Shown here: in pieces, positions 26,608 through 36,297 of the stretch | Position numbering within the stretch: position 1 is the first letter of the stretch | Layout: each line of letters begins with the position of its first letter | Assembly (NCBI GenBank): GCA_018267655.1 | Contig: JAFDYB010000007.1 | Location: 1-64,000 of the forward strand | Source of the DNA: Bacteroidota bacterium | GTDB taxonomy: Bacteria > Bacteroidota > Bacteroidia > B-17B0 > Aurantibacillaceae | Direction: 5' to 3' | Length of the DNA stretch: 64,000 bases | Program-made: the position numbers and the translations under genes | The notes under the pieces: model-generated | What the model was told of the DNA's origin: nothing | The model's input: only the letters and a program-made list of their open reading frames with translations | The model's database searches: none

Positions 26608-29124
26608 TTGCAAAAACTTAAACATATACAATTTATACCCTATTTTTTACTTTGGATATTAGCAGTGGCTTGTAATCCAACAAAAAAATTAGCTCCTAAT
26701 CAGTATTTAGTTGAAAAGGTGGACATTAGCGGATATGAAAAAACAACTTTACTTAAAGAAGACCTAGAGGCTTTTGTAAGACAAAAACCAAATAGAAAAT
26801 TGTTTAGAAGCATGCATTTTTTTGTGGCTTGGTACAACCTATTTAATCAAAGCAAAATAGATACTTTAAAAAGTTTGCGTAATTTGAAATATGATAAAAT
26901 AAATGAAGAAAGGGTAAAGAAAAATAAATTGATAAATCAGCAAAGAGCAAAAAAAAATAAAGCACCTCTTCAAGTAAAGCTCAAAGATAAAGATTCACCC
27001 ACCATGCGCGAATCAATACGCGACATTGGTGAGCCACCCGTAATTCTTGATTCAACTTTAACAGAACAAACTACCACGCAATTAGGCATGTATTTATTTA
27101 GTAAAGGCTATTTTGATTATCAAGTGCGCGACAGCATATCACTATACAAAAGCAAAAGGTTAAAAAAACGAGTTAAAATAAATTACATAATTGTCCCTAA
27201 AAAGGCTTACACAATAAGTGCTATAACGTACAATATTGCTGATAAAAAAATTGCGCCGCTAATACTTTCAGATACAATAAATAGGCTTATTGAACTTGGT
27301 ATGAATTATGACATTGACTTATTTACAAAAGAGCGGCAAAGAATTACAAATTTTTGCTTAGACAAAGGTTATTATTACTTTGAAAATGCTTATATAAACT
27401 TTAGCATAGATTCAAACAAAGCCGGACACAGCGTTAGCGTTGAAGTACAAGTAAAACAGTTTTCGAGGGCATACAGTTCCTCAAACGATTCGCTTGTACT
27501 TGTAAATCACCAGCAATATAGAATAAACAACATTTACGTTATTACCGAGATGGTTTTAGGTAAGGTTAAAGACGCCTATTTTAAAGATACCATTCGTGAT
27601 AAACACAACCGCCTCAGTTACTTACTTAATAACATGCTTCCATACAGGCAGGCATTATTGCCAAACTACATTGATATTAAAAAAGGAAGCTACTTTAATC
27701 ATGACACTGCAGAAATTACCTACAAACAATTAATAAACCTTGGGATTTTTAAAAACGTAAGCATTCAATTTTTTAAAGCTGACGACGATGACACAAAGCT
27801 AGATTGTTATATTATTTGCGTACCTTTACTCAAACAATCCGTAACAGCGCAAACCGAGGGTACAAATACATCTGGAAACTTGGGTATTAACGGCGCTTTA
27901 GTGTACAACAATCGAAATTTTTTTAAGGGAGGTGAGTATATTGATTTTAAATTGCAGGGTTCAGTTGCTGCTCAACGTTTATTAAATTCTGATACCACCT
28001 ACACACGCGAGGTTAAAGATTTTACCAATATACAAGGCTTAACTAACGTATTTAATACTATTAGTTTTGGTCCGGAAGCTTCTTTTTCGGTGCCACGAGC
28101 ATTCTTTCCATTTTCGATATTGCCGTTTAAAAAGGAGCAGTCACCACGCACTTTCGTTAAAACTTCGTTAAACTTTGTTGCCCGAAATGATTTTACACGC
28201 GTTATTTCTAACATTTCTTACGGTTTTAAATTTAAATCGCATCAAAACAAAATTCAACACGAAATTATTCCTATTGAAGTTTTATTAATTAAAGCTACGC
28301 TATCGCAATCTTTTAAGCAAACGTTAGCGCAACTTAACGATGCTTTTTTGGTTAACTCATTTCAAGATCACATTACCACTTTAAGTAAATATAATTTTAT
28401 TTATGCCAGTAAAGAAAATCCCAATACCTCACTAAAACCTTCACATTATTTAAGAGTAACGCTTGAAAGTTCAGGAAATATATTAAGAGAATTTTTTGAT
28501 TTAACCGGGCGGCAAAAAGATCCGAACGGACGCTACCTAATATTTAACGTGCCTTTTGCACAATTTTTAAGAGTTGATTTTGATTATAGATTTTATGTGC
28601 CAATTCGCAAAAAGAGTAAAGTTGTTTATCGTGTTGCCGCAGGTGTTGGTAAGCCTTTGACCAATTTAAATGTAATGCCTTATGAGCAAAGTTTCTTTTC
28701 GGGTGGCCCTAACAATAATAGAGCTTGGCGAGCCAGAAGCTTAGGTCCGGGTGGCTACAATCCTGTAAATAGTAACGCAAAATTTGATAAAATTGGAGAC
28801 GTATTATTAGAGGGAAATATTGAATATCGTTTTCATATTATTAAAGATTTTAATGGCGCATTTTTTGCAGATGCCGGAAATATATGGCGTTTAACCGGCG
28901 ATTTTTCAAAACCAAACTCACAATTTTTATTTAATAATTTTTATAATGAAATTGCTTTAGGCATTGGAACAGGCTTGCGATGGGATTTATCTTTTTTAAT
29001 TTTACGCCTCGATGCTGCTACACCAATTCGTGACCCTCGTTACCCTCCGGGTGATAGAATGACGTTTAATAAAAAGCCTTGGAATAATATTATTTTAAAT
29101 TTTGGTATTGGTTATCCATTTTAA
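26608..29124 (+). CDS. tamL: translocation and assembly module lipoprotein TamL (BamA/Omp85 family)
   Basis: An 838-residue Omp85 protein. The TTG start gives a lipoprotein signal (FIPYFLLWILAVACNPTKKL, acylated Cys about 22), the hallmark that separates Bacteroidota TamL from BamA. POTRA-like domains follow (YLVEKVDISGYEKTTLLKEDLEAF; AISAITYNIADKK; RINNIYVITEMVLG), then a 16-strand barrel from about 400 with the VRGF-like lid region (FSGGPNNNRAWRARSLGPGGY, about 690-710). The C-terminus ends ILNFGIGYPF, a typical barrel strand with terminal Phe. Known partners are TamB-like proteins; none is adjacent. The rRNA methyltransferase is divergent with only 36 bp between starts. Confidence 0.92.
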   Translation: MQKLKHIQFIPYFLLWILAVACNPTKKLAPNQYLVEKVDISGYEKTTLLKEDLEAFVRQKPNRKLFRSMHFFVAWYNLFNQSKIDTLKSLRNLKYDKINEERVKKNKLINQQRAKKNKAPLQVKLKDKDSPTMRESIRDIGEPPVILDSTLTEQTTTQLGMYLFSKGYFDYQVRDSISLYKSKRLKKRVKINYIIVPKKAYTISAITYNIADKKIAPLILSDTINRLIELGMNYDIDLFTKERQRITNFCLDKGYYYFENAYINFSIDSNKAGHSVSVEVQVKQFSRAYSSSNDSLVLVNHQQYRINNIYVITEMVLGKVKDAYFKDTIRDKHNRLSYLLNNMLPYRQALLPNYIDIKKGSYFNHDTAEITYKQLINLGIFKNVSIQFFKADDDDTKLDCYIICVPLLKQSVTAQTEGTNTSGNLGINGALVYNNRNFFKGGEYIDFKLQGSVAAQRLLNSDTTYTREVKDFTNIQGLTNVFNTISFGPEASFSVPRAFFPFSILPFKKEQSPRTFVKTSLNFVARNDFTRVISNISYGFKFKSHQNKIQHEIIPIEVLLIKATLSQSFKQTLAQLNDAFLVNSFQDHITTLSKYNFIYASKENPNTSLKPSHYLRVTLESSGNILREFFDLTGRQKDPNGRYLIFNVPFAQFLRVDFDYRFYVPIRKKSKVVYRVAAGVGKPLTNLNVMPYEQSFFSGGPNNNRAWRARSLGPGGYNPVNSNAKFDKIGDVLLEGNIEYRFHIIKDFNGAFFADAGNIWRLTGDFSKPNSQFLFNNFYNEIALGIGTGLRWDLSFLILRLDAATPIRDPRYPPGDRMTFNKKPWNNIILNFGIGYPF

Positions 29125-29140
29125 AAAGAAATTAAGTTAC

Positions 29141-30037
29141 ATGAATGTTGAAGAAAAAAATATTAAAATTGCAGGTTTTACAATCATTAGAAATGCTATT
29201 AAATTTGATTACCCGGTTGTAGAGGCAATAAACTCAATATTACCTATTTGCGATATCTTTTATGTGGGTGTTGGAAATAGCGATGATGAAACGCTTGCAC
29301 TCATTAAATCAATCAATAACCCTAAAATTAAAATTATAGAAACCGTTTGGGATGACACACTTCGAAAAGGAGGCCTTGTGCTATCAATTGAAACAAATAA
29401 AATTCTTGATGAAATTCCAAATGAATTTGATTGGTGTTTTTATATTCAAAGCGATGAGTGTGTGCATGAAAATGATTTACCTGCCATTATAACAGCCATA
29501 AAAGAAAACACTGCCAATAAAAATGTTGATGGTTTACTATTTAAATACAAACATTTTTATGGGCAATACAATTACATTGGTCTTGGCAAACGATGGTATA
29601 ATAATGAAATTAGAATCATTAGAAACAATAAAAACATTCGTTCATACAAAGATGCTCAAGGTTTTAGAACCATAGCCGGAAAAAAGCTTAAGGTAAAATT
29701 GCTAAATGCCTACATATATCACTACGGCTGGGTTAAACCACCAAAAAAACAACAAGCCAAACAACAAAGTTTTCATAAAATGTGGCACGATGATAATTGG
29801 GTTAAGGAGCATGTAGCATCAAACAGTGATTTTAATTATAATGAAATAGACCTTTTGGAACAATACACCGGCACTCACCCCAAGGTTTATCAAAACCGTA
29901 TAAAAAATGCTAATTGGAAATTTACTTTTGATAAAAGTAAAAATAAATTAAATTTTAAGTATTGGTTGTTATTTAAAGTAGAGAAAATTTTTGGCTGGCG
30001 TATAGGTGAAAATAGAAATTATATATTACTTAAATAA
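29141..30037 (+). CDS. family 2-like glycosyltransferase
   Basis: A 298-residue soluble glycosyltransferase starting at ATG 29141 (MNVEEKNIKIAGFTIIRNAIKFDYPVVEAINSIL). The nucleotide-sugar region is IAGFTIIRNAIKFDYPVVEAINSI and the DxD-like motif is CFYIQSDECVHENDLP. IYHYGWVKPPKKQ near 210 is shared by Bacteroidota relatives of unknown substrate. There is no membrane span, and the protein starts 16 bp after tamL, so it is probably cotranscribed. Substrate unknown. Confidence 0.8.
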   Translation: MNVEEKNIKIAGFTIIRNAIKFDYPVVEAINSILPICDIFYVGVGNSDDETLALIKSINNPKIKIIETVWDDTLRKGGLVLSIETNKILDEIPNEFDWCFYIQSDECVHENDLPAIITAIKENTANKNVDGLLFKYKHFYGQYNYIGLGKRWYNNEIRIIRNNKNIRSYKDAQGFRTIAGKKLKVKLLNAYIYHYGWVKPPKKQQAKQQSFHKMWHDDNWVKEHVASNSDFNYNEIDLLEQYTGTHPKVYQNRIKNANWKFTFDKSKNKLNFKYWLLFKVEKIFGWRIGENRNYILLK

Positions 30038-30039
30038 AA

Positions 30040-30372
30040 TTATTCTTCTATTACAACAAAACTGCCAACACCGTCAAGTTGCATGGTTCTATTACCACCG
30101 CTTCTTCCTGAAAGGTTAATGTTAAATGGCAATCTTACTTTTGATTTAGTAACACAAACAACATTATATGAACCTACTTTAATGGATTGATAGGAGCTTT
30201 TAGTTTGCCTGGCAATAGAAGTAAAAACAGCTGTTTTATTTCCTACTAGCACACTGTCTATATCTTCGGTATATAAATTTGAAAAGCGTAATTGAAAATC
30301 TTTTTGGCAAGAAGTAATAAGAAAAATACTTGTACAAGCACTAATTTGAAAAAATATTTTTTTCAGATTCAT
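30040..30372 (-). CDS. small putative lipoprotein
   Basis: From the ATG at 30372 this is a 110-residue protein with a lipoprotein signal (MNLKKIFFQISACTSIFLITSCQKD, Cys about 22). The mature part (LRFSNLYTEDIDSVLVGNKTAVF, GSYNVVCVTKSKVRLPFNINLSGR) resembles a small beta-rich domain; no known family is recognised. Its start overlaps the 3' end of hom by 32 bp in another frame, so it is the last gene of the metY-metX-hom transcript, probably by accident of spacing. Confidence 0.65.
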   Translation of the reverse strand: MNLKKIFFQISACTSIFLITSCQKDFQLRFSNLYTEDIDSVLVGNKTAVFTSIARQTKSSYQSIKVGSYNVVCVTKSKVRLPFNINLSGRSGGNRTMQLDGVGSFVVIEE

Positions 30373-31582
30373 ATTCAAAGGCATTTTCGTGTTCAAAAAC
30401 CTCATCGCCTAAGGTAGCAATAAATAAATTTTCTTTAATAAAATAATAACGTTTTTTTATTAAATTTTCAACTGAAAATAGCCCAATTATACTTTTTTGA
30501 TTTTCAAAGTAGCATTCCTCATAAACCTCGATAGGAATTATATGTTTTAAATTATCTAAACTATTGAACCTAAAATAAGCTTTAATGAGTATAGAATTAG
30601 TATAACTATTTTGCTGCCCTTGTAATTTTTTATAGCTGTATTCATAATTCATTAATAGCGAAGATATGTCTGATAGAACAGCAAACCCGGTTGGATAAGC
30701 GCCCGCTCCTTTACCTTGAAAAAATTGTTCTCCGCAAAATTCAGAATTAATTTGTACAGCATTATATTCGTTGCTTGTTAAGGATAATGCGGTGTTTTTT
30801 GCTACAAATTTTGGCAAAACAAAAATCACTATTTTATTGTTTTTTATTCTTTTAATTGTGGCAATAAGCTTTAGTGTACAATTATGTTTATTGGCATAAT
30901 CAATATCAGTTTGAGCCAAAGTAGAAATGCCAATATTAAGTACACTGTTTGGCTTAACATAAACTCCAAAAGCATGCAGGGCAATGATAACAGCTTTATA
31001 TTTTGAATCAAACCCCTCTATATCACTGCTTGGATCTGATTCGGCAAAACCTAAATTTTGAGCTTTATGAAGTGCATTTTTATAGCTGATTTTTTCGTCA
31101 GTAATTCTTGAGAGTATATAATTAGTGGTTCCATTAAATACTCCCGAAATTAAATTTAATTTGTCATAACCAAAATACTCTTCTAAAGTTTTTACAATTG
31201 GAATACTCCCACACACACTTGCTTCGTACAACAGTTTTACATTATATTGTTGTTGAAGTTGCACTAATTCTTTTAAATGAGTAGCAATCATTTTTTTATT
31301 CGCACTTACAACATGTTTGCCGTTTTGGAGGGCGTATTTTACAATTTCAAATGCTTCATCTGCATCGTTTATCAGCTCTACAACAAGCGTTATTTTAGTG
31401 TTATGTAAAATATCAAATTTATTATGTGTAAATAGCTGTGAAGGTACATCTCTAATTTTATTTTGGTTTTTAATTGCAATTTTACAAATATTTACTTTAA
31501 GGTTGCTGTTAAGCAAAACATGATATAAACCTTTTCCTACACAACCAAAGCCAAACAGTCCTATGTTTAATTTTGTATTCAT
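30341..31582 (-). CDS. hom: homoserine dehydrogenase
   Basis: Reduces aspartate semialdehyde to homoserine, the branch to threonine and methionine. A 413-residue protein with the Rossmann motif GLFGFGCVGKGLYHVL (about 8-23), NAD(P) loop HVVSANKKMIA (about 101-111) and the catalytic domain signature (VFNGTTNYILSRI, GFAESDPSSDIEGFDSKYKAVIIA with the catalytic Asp/Lys, and QGKGAGAYPTG). It is the single-function form; no aspartokinase is fused and no clear ACT domain is seen, the C-terminus being short and diverged. It overlaps metX by 4 bp and supplies the substrate for it. Confidence 0.93.
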   Translation of the reverse strand: MNTKLNIGLFGFGCVGKGLYHVLLNSNLKVNICKIAIKNQNKIRDVPSQLFTHNKFDILHNTKITLVVELINDADEAFEIVKYALQNGKHVVSANKKMIATHLKELVQLQQQYNVKLLYEASVCGSIPIVKTLEEYFGYDKLNLISGVFNGTTNYILSRITDEKISYKNALHKAQNLGFAESDPSSDIEGFDSKYKAVIIALHAFGVYVKPNSVLNIGISTLAQTDIDYANKHNCTLKLIATIKRIKNNKIVIFVLPKFVAKNTALSLTSNEYNAVQINSEFCGEQFFQGKGAGAYPTGFAVLSDISSLLMNYEYSYKKLQGQQNSYTNSILIKAYFRFNSLDNLKHIIPIEVYEECYFENQKSIIGLFSVENLIKKRYYFIKENLFIATLGDEVFEHENAFEYESEKNIFSN

Positions 31583-32619
31583 ACTTGTGCTAAATGTTTT
31601 GTTTTACTTTGCGAAAATTGTCTTATTACAGATTTAATTTTTTTAGTTTCTATTAAAAAACCATCATGTCCGTATTCCGACTCAATTATATTTAAAGTGC
31701 TGCTACTTATTAATTCATGCAATTTTTCTTGTTCTTGTGTTGGAAATAATATGTCGCTTTTAATGCCTATTATAAGTGTTTTGTTTTTAATCACAGATAG
31801 TGCAGCTTTACAGTCATCTTTATTTCTACCAACGTTGTGAGAGTCCATTGCATTAGTTAAGGTTACATAAGCGTAGGCATTAAATCGCTTAACTAGTTTT
31901 TCACCTTGGTAACGTTGATATTCAGCAGCTTTGTGTGATTGCAGTAAAAATTTTCTATTTTCGGTTTGAGTTTTTACATACGTTTCGTAGCTTCTATAGC
32001 TTAGCAATGCAATACTCCTAGCGGCAGATAAGCCTTTTTCTCCTCCATTTTCAATATTAGCATAATATGTTCTATCAGCTTTTATGGCCAAGCGTTGACT
32101 TTCGTTAAATGCAATGCCCCATGCCGAGTGTTTAGCGTTAGCTGCAATCACAATTGAGGTTTTAAATAATTGAGGTTTTAAAATATTCCATTCTAATACT
32201 TGCTGTGCTCCTTGCGATCCGCCTATTATAGTATTTATTTCGTTGATATTTAAATGCAATCGTAATAGCTCGTGTGCATGTACCATATCGCGAATTGTAA
32301 TTGCCGGAAACAAGCTAAAGTATGGGTAATTTGTGAAAGGGTTAACACTTAATGGGCCTGTTGTGCCATAACAAGAGCCTAAATTATTGGCACAAATTAT
32401 AAAATGTTTCTTTGGGTTAAAATATCCGCTTTCTCCAAATAAATCAGGCCACCATTCAAACACATTACTATTTGCTGTGAGTGCGTGCACAACCCAAACA
32501 ACATTGTTTTTTTTTGCATTTAATTCTCCGAAGGTATGGTAAGCAATTTCTATTTCAGGAAGGTACTCTCCGCTTTCAAGAAAAAATTTTTGCTTTGATT
32601 TAAATTTTTTTACAATCAT
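31579..32619 (-). CDS. metX: homoserine O-acetyltransferase
   Basis: Acetylates (or succinylates) homoserine using acetyl-CoA to feed sulfhydrylation by MetY. A 346-residue alpha/beta hydrolase with the oxyanion/ligand motif IGGSQGAQQVLEW (nucleophile Ser about 135), LVGIKSDILFP with the catalytic Asp region and YGHDGFLIE with the catalytic His (about 322). NNLGSCYGTTGPLSVNPFT is the family's substrate loop. Acyl specificity cannot be settled by eye. Operon with hom (4-bp overlap) and metY (148 bp upstream). Confidence 0.94.
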   Translation of the reverse strand: MIVKKFKSKQKFFLESGEYLPEIEIAYHTFGELNAKKNNVVWVVHALTANSNVFEWWPDLFGESGYFNPKKHFIICANNLGSCYGTTGPLSVNPFTNYPYFSLFPAITIRDMVHAHELLRLHLNINEINTIIGGSQGAQQVLEWNILKPQLFKTSIVIAANAKHSAWGIAFNESQRLAIKADRTYYANIENGGEKGLSAARSIALLSYRSYETYVKTQTENRKFLLQSHKAAEYQRYQGEKLVKRFNAYAYVTLTNAMDSHNVGRNKDDCKAALSVIKNKTLIIGIKSDILFPTQEQEKLHELISSSTLNIIESEYGHDGFLIETKKIKSVIRQFSQSKTKHLAQV

Positions 32620-32767
32620 GTTTTATAAATTTTAATTACAACATTGTGTTTTATAATGCGAAAATTTTATACCTAATAACAAACACAACGGAAATATTTT
32701 TTGAATACATGCTAAGCATAAAATCGCAAAAAATAAATCCGTAATGTTATTAAGCAAATTCAAACAT

Positions 32768-34132
<1,365 letters not shown>

Positions 34133-34166
34133 TTAAATTGATTAATTATTAGATTATTTGTTTTGA

Positions 34167-34195
34167 ATCAATAAGATTGATCAAGTCTTATCAAT
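34167..34195 (-). promoter_or_regulatory. stem-loop between leader peptide and metY
   Basis: Read on the minus strand, ATTGATAAGA pairs with TCTTATTGAT over 10 bp (two G-U pairs) around a 9-nt loop whose core TTGATCAA is itself palindromic. There is no U-run behind it, so it is not an ordinary terminator; it lies 46 bp upstream of the metY ATG where it could gate translation. Confidence 0.4.
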
Positions 34196-34250
34196 ATTTT
34201 AAGCATTAATGCTTTATTGGCTTTTGAAAATTGTTGAAGTGCAATAAAAA

Positions 34251-34352
34251 TTAGCACATGCAACAGCAGCACATACACATAGTGCTACAAAAAATAATTG
34301 AGCTTTTGTTTTTGTAAAAATTCCTAAGGTGTTGTGTAGTGTTAATTTTCAT
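34251..34352 (-). CDS. Cys/Met-rich leader peptide ORF (33 codons)
   Basis: An ORF too short for most gene callers: ATG at 34350-34352, TAA at 34251-34253. The product begins MKINTTQHLRNFYKNKSSII and ends FCSTMCMCCCCMC; of the last twelve residues seven are Cys and three are Met. The ATG lies 5 nt after the 3' strand of the riboswitch P1 stem and the ORF ends 130 bp before metY. Position and composition fit a translational attenuator sensing Cys or Met (or the charged tRNAs). Polycysteine leader ORFs with cysteine-responsive attenuation are known in mycobacteria; I do not know of one described here. Translation is not proven. Confidence 0.7.
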   Translation of the reverse strand: MKINTTQHLRNFYKNKSSIIFCSTMCMCCCCMC

Positions 34353-34357
34353 ATTAG

Positions 34358-34488
34358 TTAATTTATTTTTCCTCTTACTCTCATCAGAGGTAGGATTTAG
34401 CACCGGTTTTCCAATTACACTAGGTAACTTTTAGTTGGTTGCTCGTGGGTCATTGAGCCTATTCTCTCACCACATCTTTATAAATTAA
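34358..34488 (-). promoter_or_regulatory. SAM-I (S-box) riboswitch
   Basis: On the minus strand the conserved core elements appear in order: AAGATGTGGTGAGAG, ATGACCC, AGCAACC, GGTGCTAAATCCTACC, GATGAGAG. P1 can form between TTAATTTAT (34488-34480) and ATAAATTAA (34366-34358), a perfect 9-bp helix, and CCTCT/AGAGG closes the P4 arm. It heads metY-metX-hom, the usual target of this class. SAM binding should stabilise P1, lowering expression when SAM is plentiful. The P1 3' strand sits immediately upstream of the leader ORF's start codon. Confidence 0.93.
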
Positions 34489-34517
34489 TACACTTTTTAG
34501 GGTAATTAATTGTGGCA

Positions 34518-34550
34518 CAAAGTTAAAGTAATAAAATTATATTATCCAAA
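34518..34550 (-). promoter_or_regulatory. Bacteroidota-consensus promoter for the met leader transcript
   Basis: On the minus strand TTTG (34547-34550) and a perfect -7 box TAACTTTG (34518-34525) are separated by exactly 21 bp. Transcription would start near 34511, about 23 nt before the P1 stem. Confidence 0.75.
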
Positions 34551-34631
34551 TATTTTTAAAAATATTTTTAAAAATGCAGTGTTAGTGAGTATTTCAAGGC
34601 TATAATTTTTTGTGTTTTTAAAAGAATACTT

Positions 34632-35390
34632 TTGCTTATCGTAAAAAATAAAATAATAATTATCTTTTTTTTAATTTGTAATACATACTTTATAAATTCA
34701 CAAGTAATAAATATTGAAAGCAAACGATTTTTAAATGACACCAACGGCTTTGTTGGTAAGGCAGAAGGTAATTTTAATATTAATCAAAATATTTCAGTTA
34801 TTACAACCTTTGGAATAAACATACATGCTCAATACAAATTAAATAAACATCGCTTTTTAGCCATTAGCGATTTGCTGTTTATTAAAGCCGGGCAGCAAGA
34901 TTATGTTAACTCCGGTTATCAGCATATTCGCTATAATTATGGTCTTACTAAGGTTTTAGTTTTTGAATCATTTATTCAGGCGCAGTACAATTTAATTTTA
35001 AAACTTAACAAGCGTTATTTGGCAGGCATAGGCCCTAGATTTAAAATTTATAAAGGCAATAAAGTAAAAATTTTTTCAGGAGCGCTTTACATGTATGAAT
35101 ACCAAGTTCAAAATAATGAACAAATTATTCAATTTAATAACCGTATCAGTTCTTATGTTTCACTTACTTTAGATTTTGAAAAAGTAGATTTTGTTTCGAC
35201 TTGTTTTTATCAGCCAAAAATAAACTATTTTGATAATTACAGATTTGCAACAGATTCTTCATTTGAATTTCAAATTACAAATCATTTTAATTTTAGAGTT
35301 GGAATTAATCTACTGTATGATACACGCCAACCTCCCGGTGTACCCGCACTTACATACATGTTAAAAAATGCAGTCGGCTTTAAATTTTAA
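34632..35390 (+). CDS. putative outer-membrane beta-barrel protein (DUF481-like)
   Basis: A 252-residue exported protein with a signal peptide (IIIIFFLICNTYFINSQ) and alternating hydrophobic/polar segments of a beta barrel (RFLAISDLLFIKAGQQDYVNSG, SFIQAQYNLILKLNKRYLAGIGPRF, NHFNFRVGINLLYDTRQPPGVP) ending in VGFKF, typical of an outer-membrane barrel. The DUF481 link is by resemblance only. The listed TTG start overlaps a perfect -7 box TACTTTTG (34627-34634), so real translation probably begins slightly downstream at a non-ATG codon, or the message is leaderless; the first residues are therefore uncertain. Confidence 0.6.
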   Translation: MLIVKNKIIIIFFLICNTYFINSQVINIESKRFLNDTNGFVGKAEGNFNINQNISVITTFGINIHAQYKLNKHRFLAISDLLFIKAGQQDYVNSGYQHIRYNYGLTKVLVFESFIQAQYNLILKLNKRYLAGIGPRFKIYKGNKVKIFSGALYMYEYQVQNNEQIIQFNNRISSYVSLTLDFEKVDFVSTCFYQPKINYFDNYRFATDSSFEFQITNHFNFRVGINLLYDTRQPPGVPALTYMLKNAVGFKF

Positions 35391-35487
35391 TTAGCCCAAT
35401 GTATTTTATTTGTTACTATCGTAGTATTTTACTATCTTTAATCGCATAAATATTTTGTAAAAAGTATTAAAAATAAATTTAATTATT

Positions 35488-36297
35488 ATGAAAAATTCAA
35501 TTAAAGTTTTTGCGCTATTAACAGTATTATTTGTGTTTGTTTCATGTAAAAAAGATCAAACATCTGTGCAGCAAAATCCTAACAGTTCAAATAATACAGG
35601 TAATACTTCGCCACAAGGTAATGCAATAAAAGTTTCGTTTAACCACACATCTGGCACAAACCCTTTGTTGTTAAATACAAAATATGTAAATGCTAATGGC
35701 GATACCTTTCAAATTACTACATTAAAATATTACATAAGTAATGTTGTATTTACAAATACAAATAGCACAACCTTTGCTGAATCAAAAAGCTATCATTTAA
35801 TTGATATCACAAACCCTGCTTCAACGCAATTTACAATAGGCAGTATTCCAAGCGGGCAATACAGCGCTATCACGTTTATGCTGGGGGTTGATAGTACACA
35901 TAATGTTTCCGGCAGTCAAGCCGGCGCATTAGATCCTGTAAATGGTATGTTTTGGACATGGAACACAGGTTATGTAATGTTTAAATGCGAAGGAAAATCG
36001 CCGGTTGTGCCCGCATATCTAGGGCAATATTATAATCACTTAGGCGGTTTTAGTGGCCCAAATAAAATACAACGAACACTTACTTTTAGCTTTACACCCA
36101 CATCTATTAATGCAAATGTTACCGCAAGCGCTTCGTCCACAGTAAATATTAATGCTGATATATTAAGGTATTACAGTGTACCAAATGTAATAAGTATTAA
36201 TACATATTCTGATGTAACAATGCCTGGCGCAAGAGCTGCCACGCTAGCCGATAATGCTGCCGGTATGTTAAAATTTACATCGGTTCAAAATCAATAA
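35488..36297 (+). CDS. MbnP-family copper-binding lipoprotein
   Basis: A 269-residue periplasmic lipoprotein (VLFVFVSCKKDQ, Cys about 20). The body shows MbnP features: IKVSFNHTSGTNPLLLNTKYVNANGDTFQITTLKYYISNVVF and GMFWTWNTGYVMFKCEGKSP with the Trp region that in studied MbnP proteins is oxidised to kynurenine to create a copper site, plus HLGGF. The TAA stop shares one base with the next gene's ATG (TAATG), and that gene is the MbnH-like di-heme enzyme, so the assignment is strengthened by context. Named role in methanobactin producers is copper binding; no methanobactin genes occur here. Confidence 0.85.
   Translation: MKNSIKVFALLTVLFVFVSCKKDQTSVQQNPNSSNNTGNTSPQGNAIKVSFNHTSGTNPLLLNTKYVNANGDTFQITTLKYYISNVVFTNTNSTTFAESKSYHLIDITNPASTQFTIGSIPSGQYSAITFMLGVDSTHNVSGSQAGALDPVNGMFWTWNTGYVMFKCEGKSPVVPAYLGQYYNHLGGFSGPNKIQRTLTFSFTPTSINANVTASASSTVNINADILRYYSVPNVISINTYSDVTMPGARAATLADNAAGMLKFTSVQNQ

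Noticed and set aside
26571..26631. Longer N-terminus for the RNA methyltransferase starting at 26631
   Set aside because: It would overlap the divergent tamL start; the family N-terminus begins at the ATG at 26571.
32620..32767. A second leader peptide between metY and metX
   Set aside because: A 22-codon frame exists but has no Cys/Met run and no riboswitch elements.
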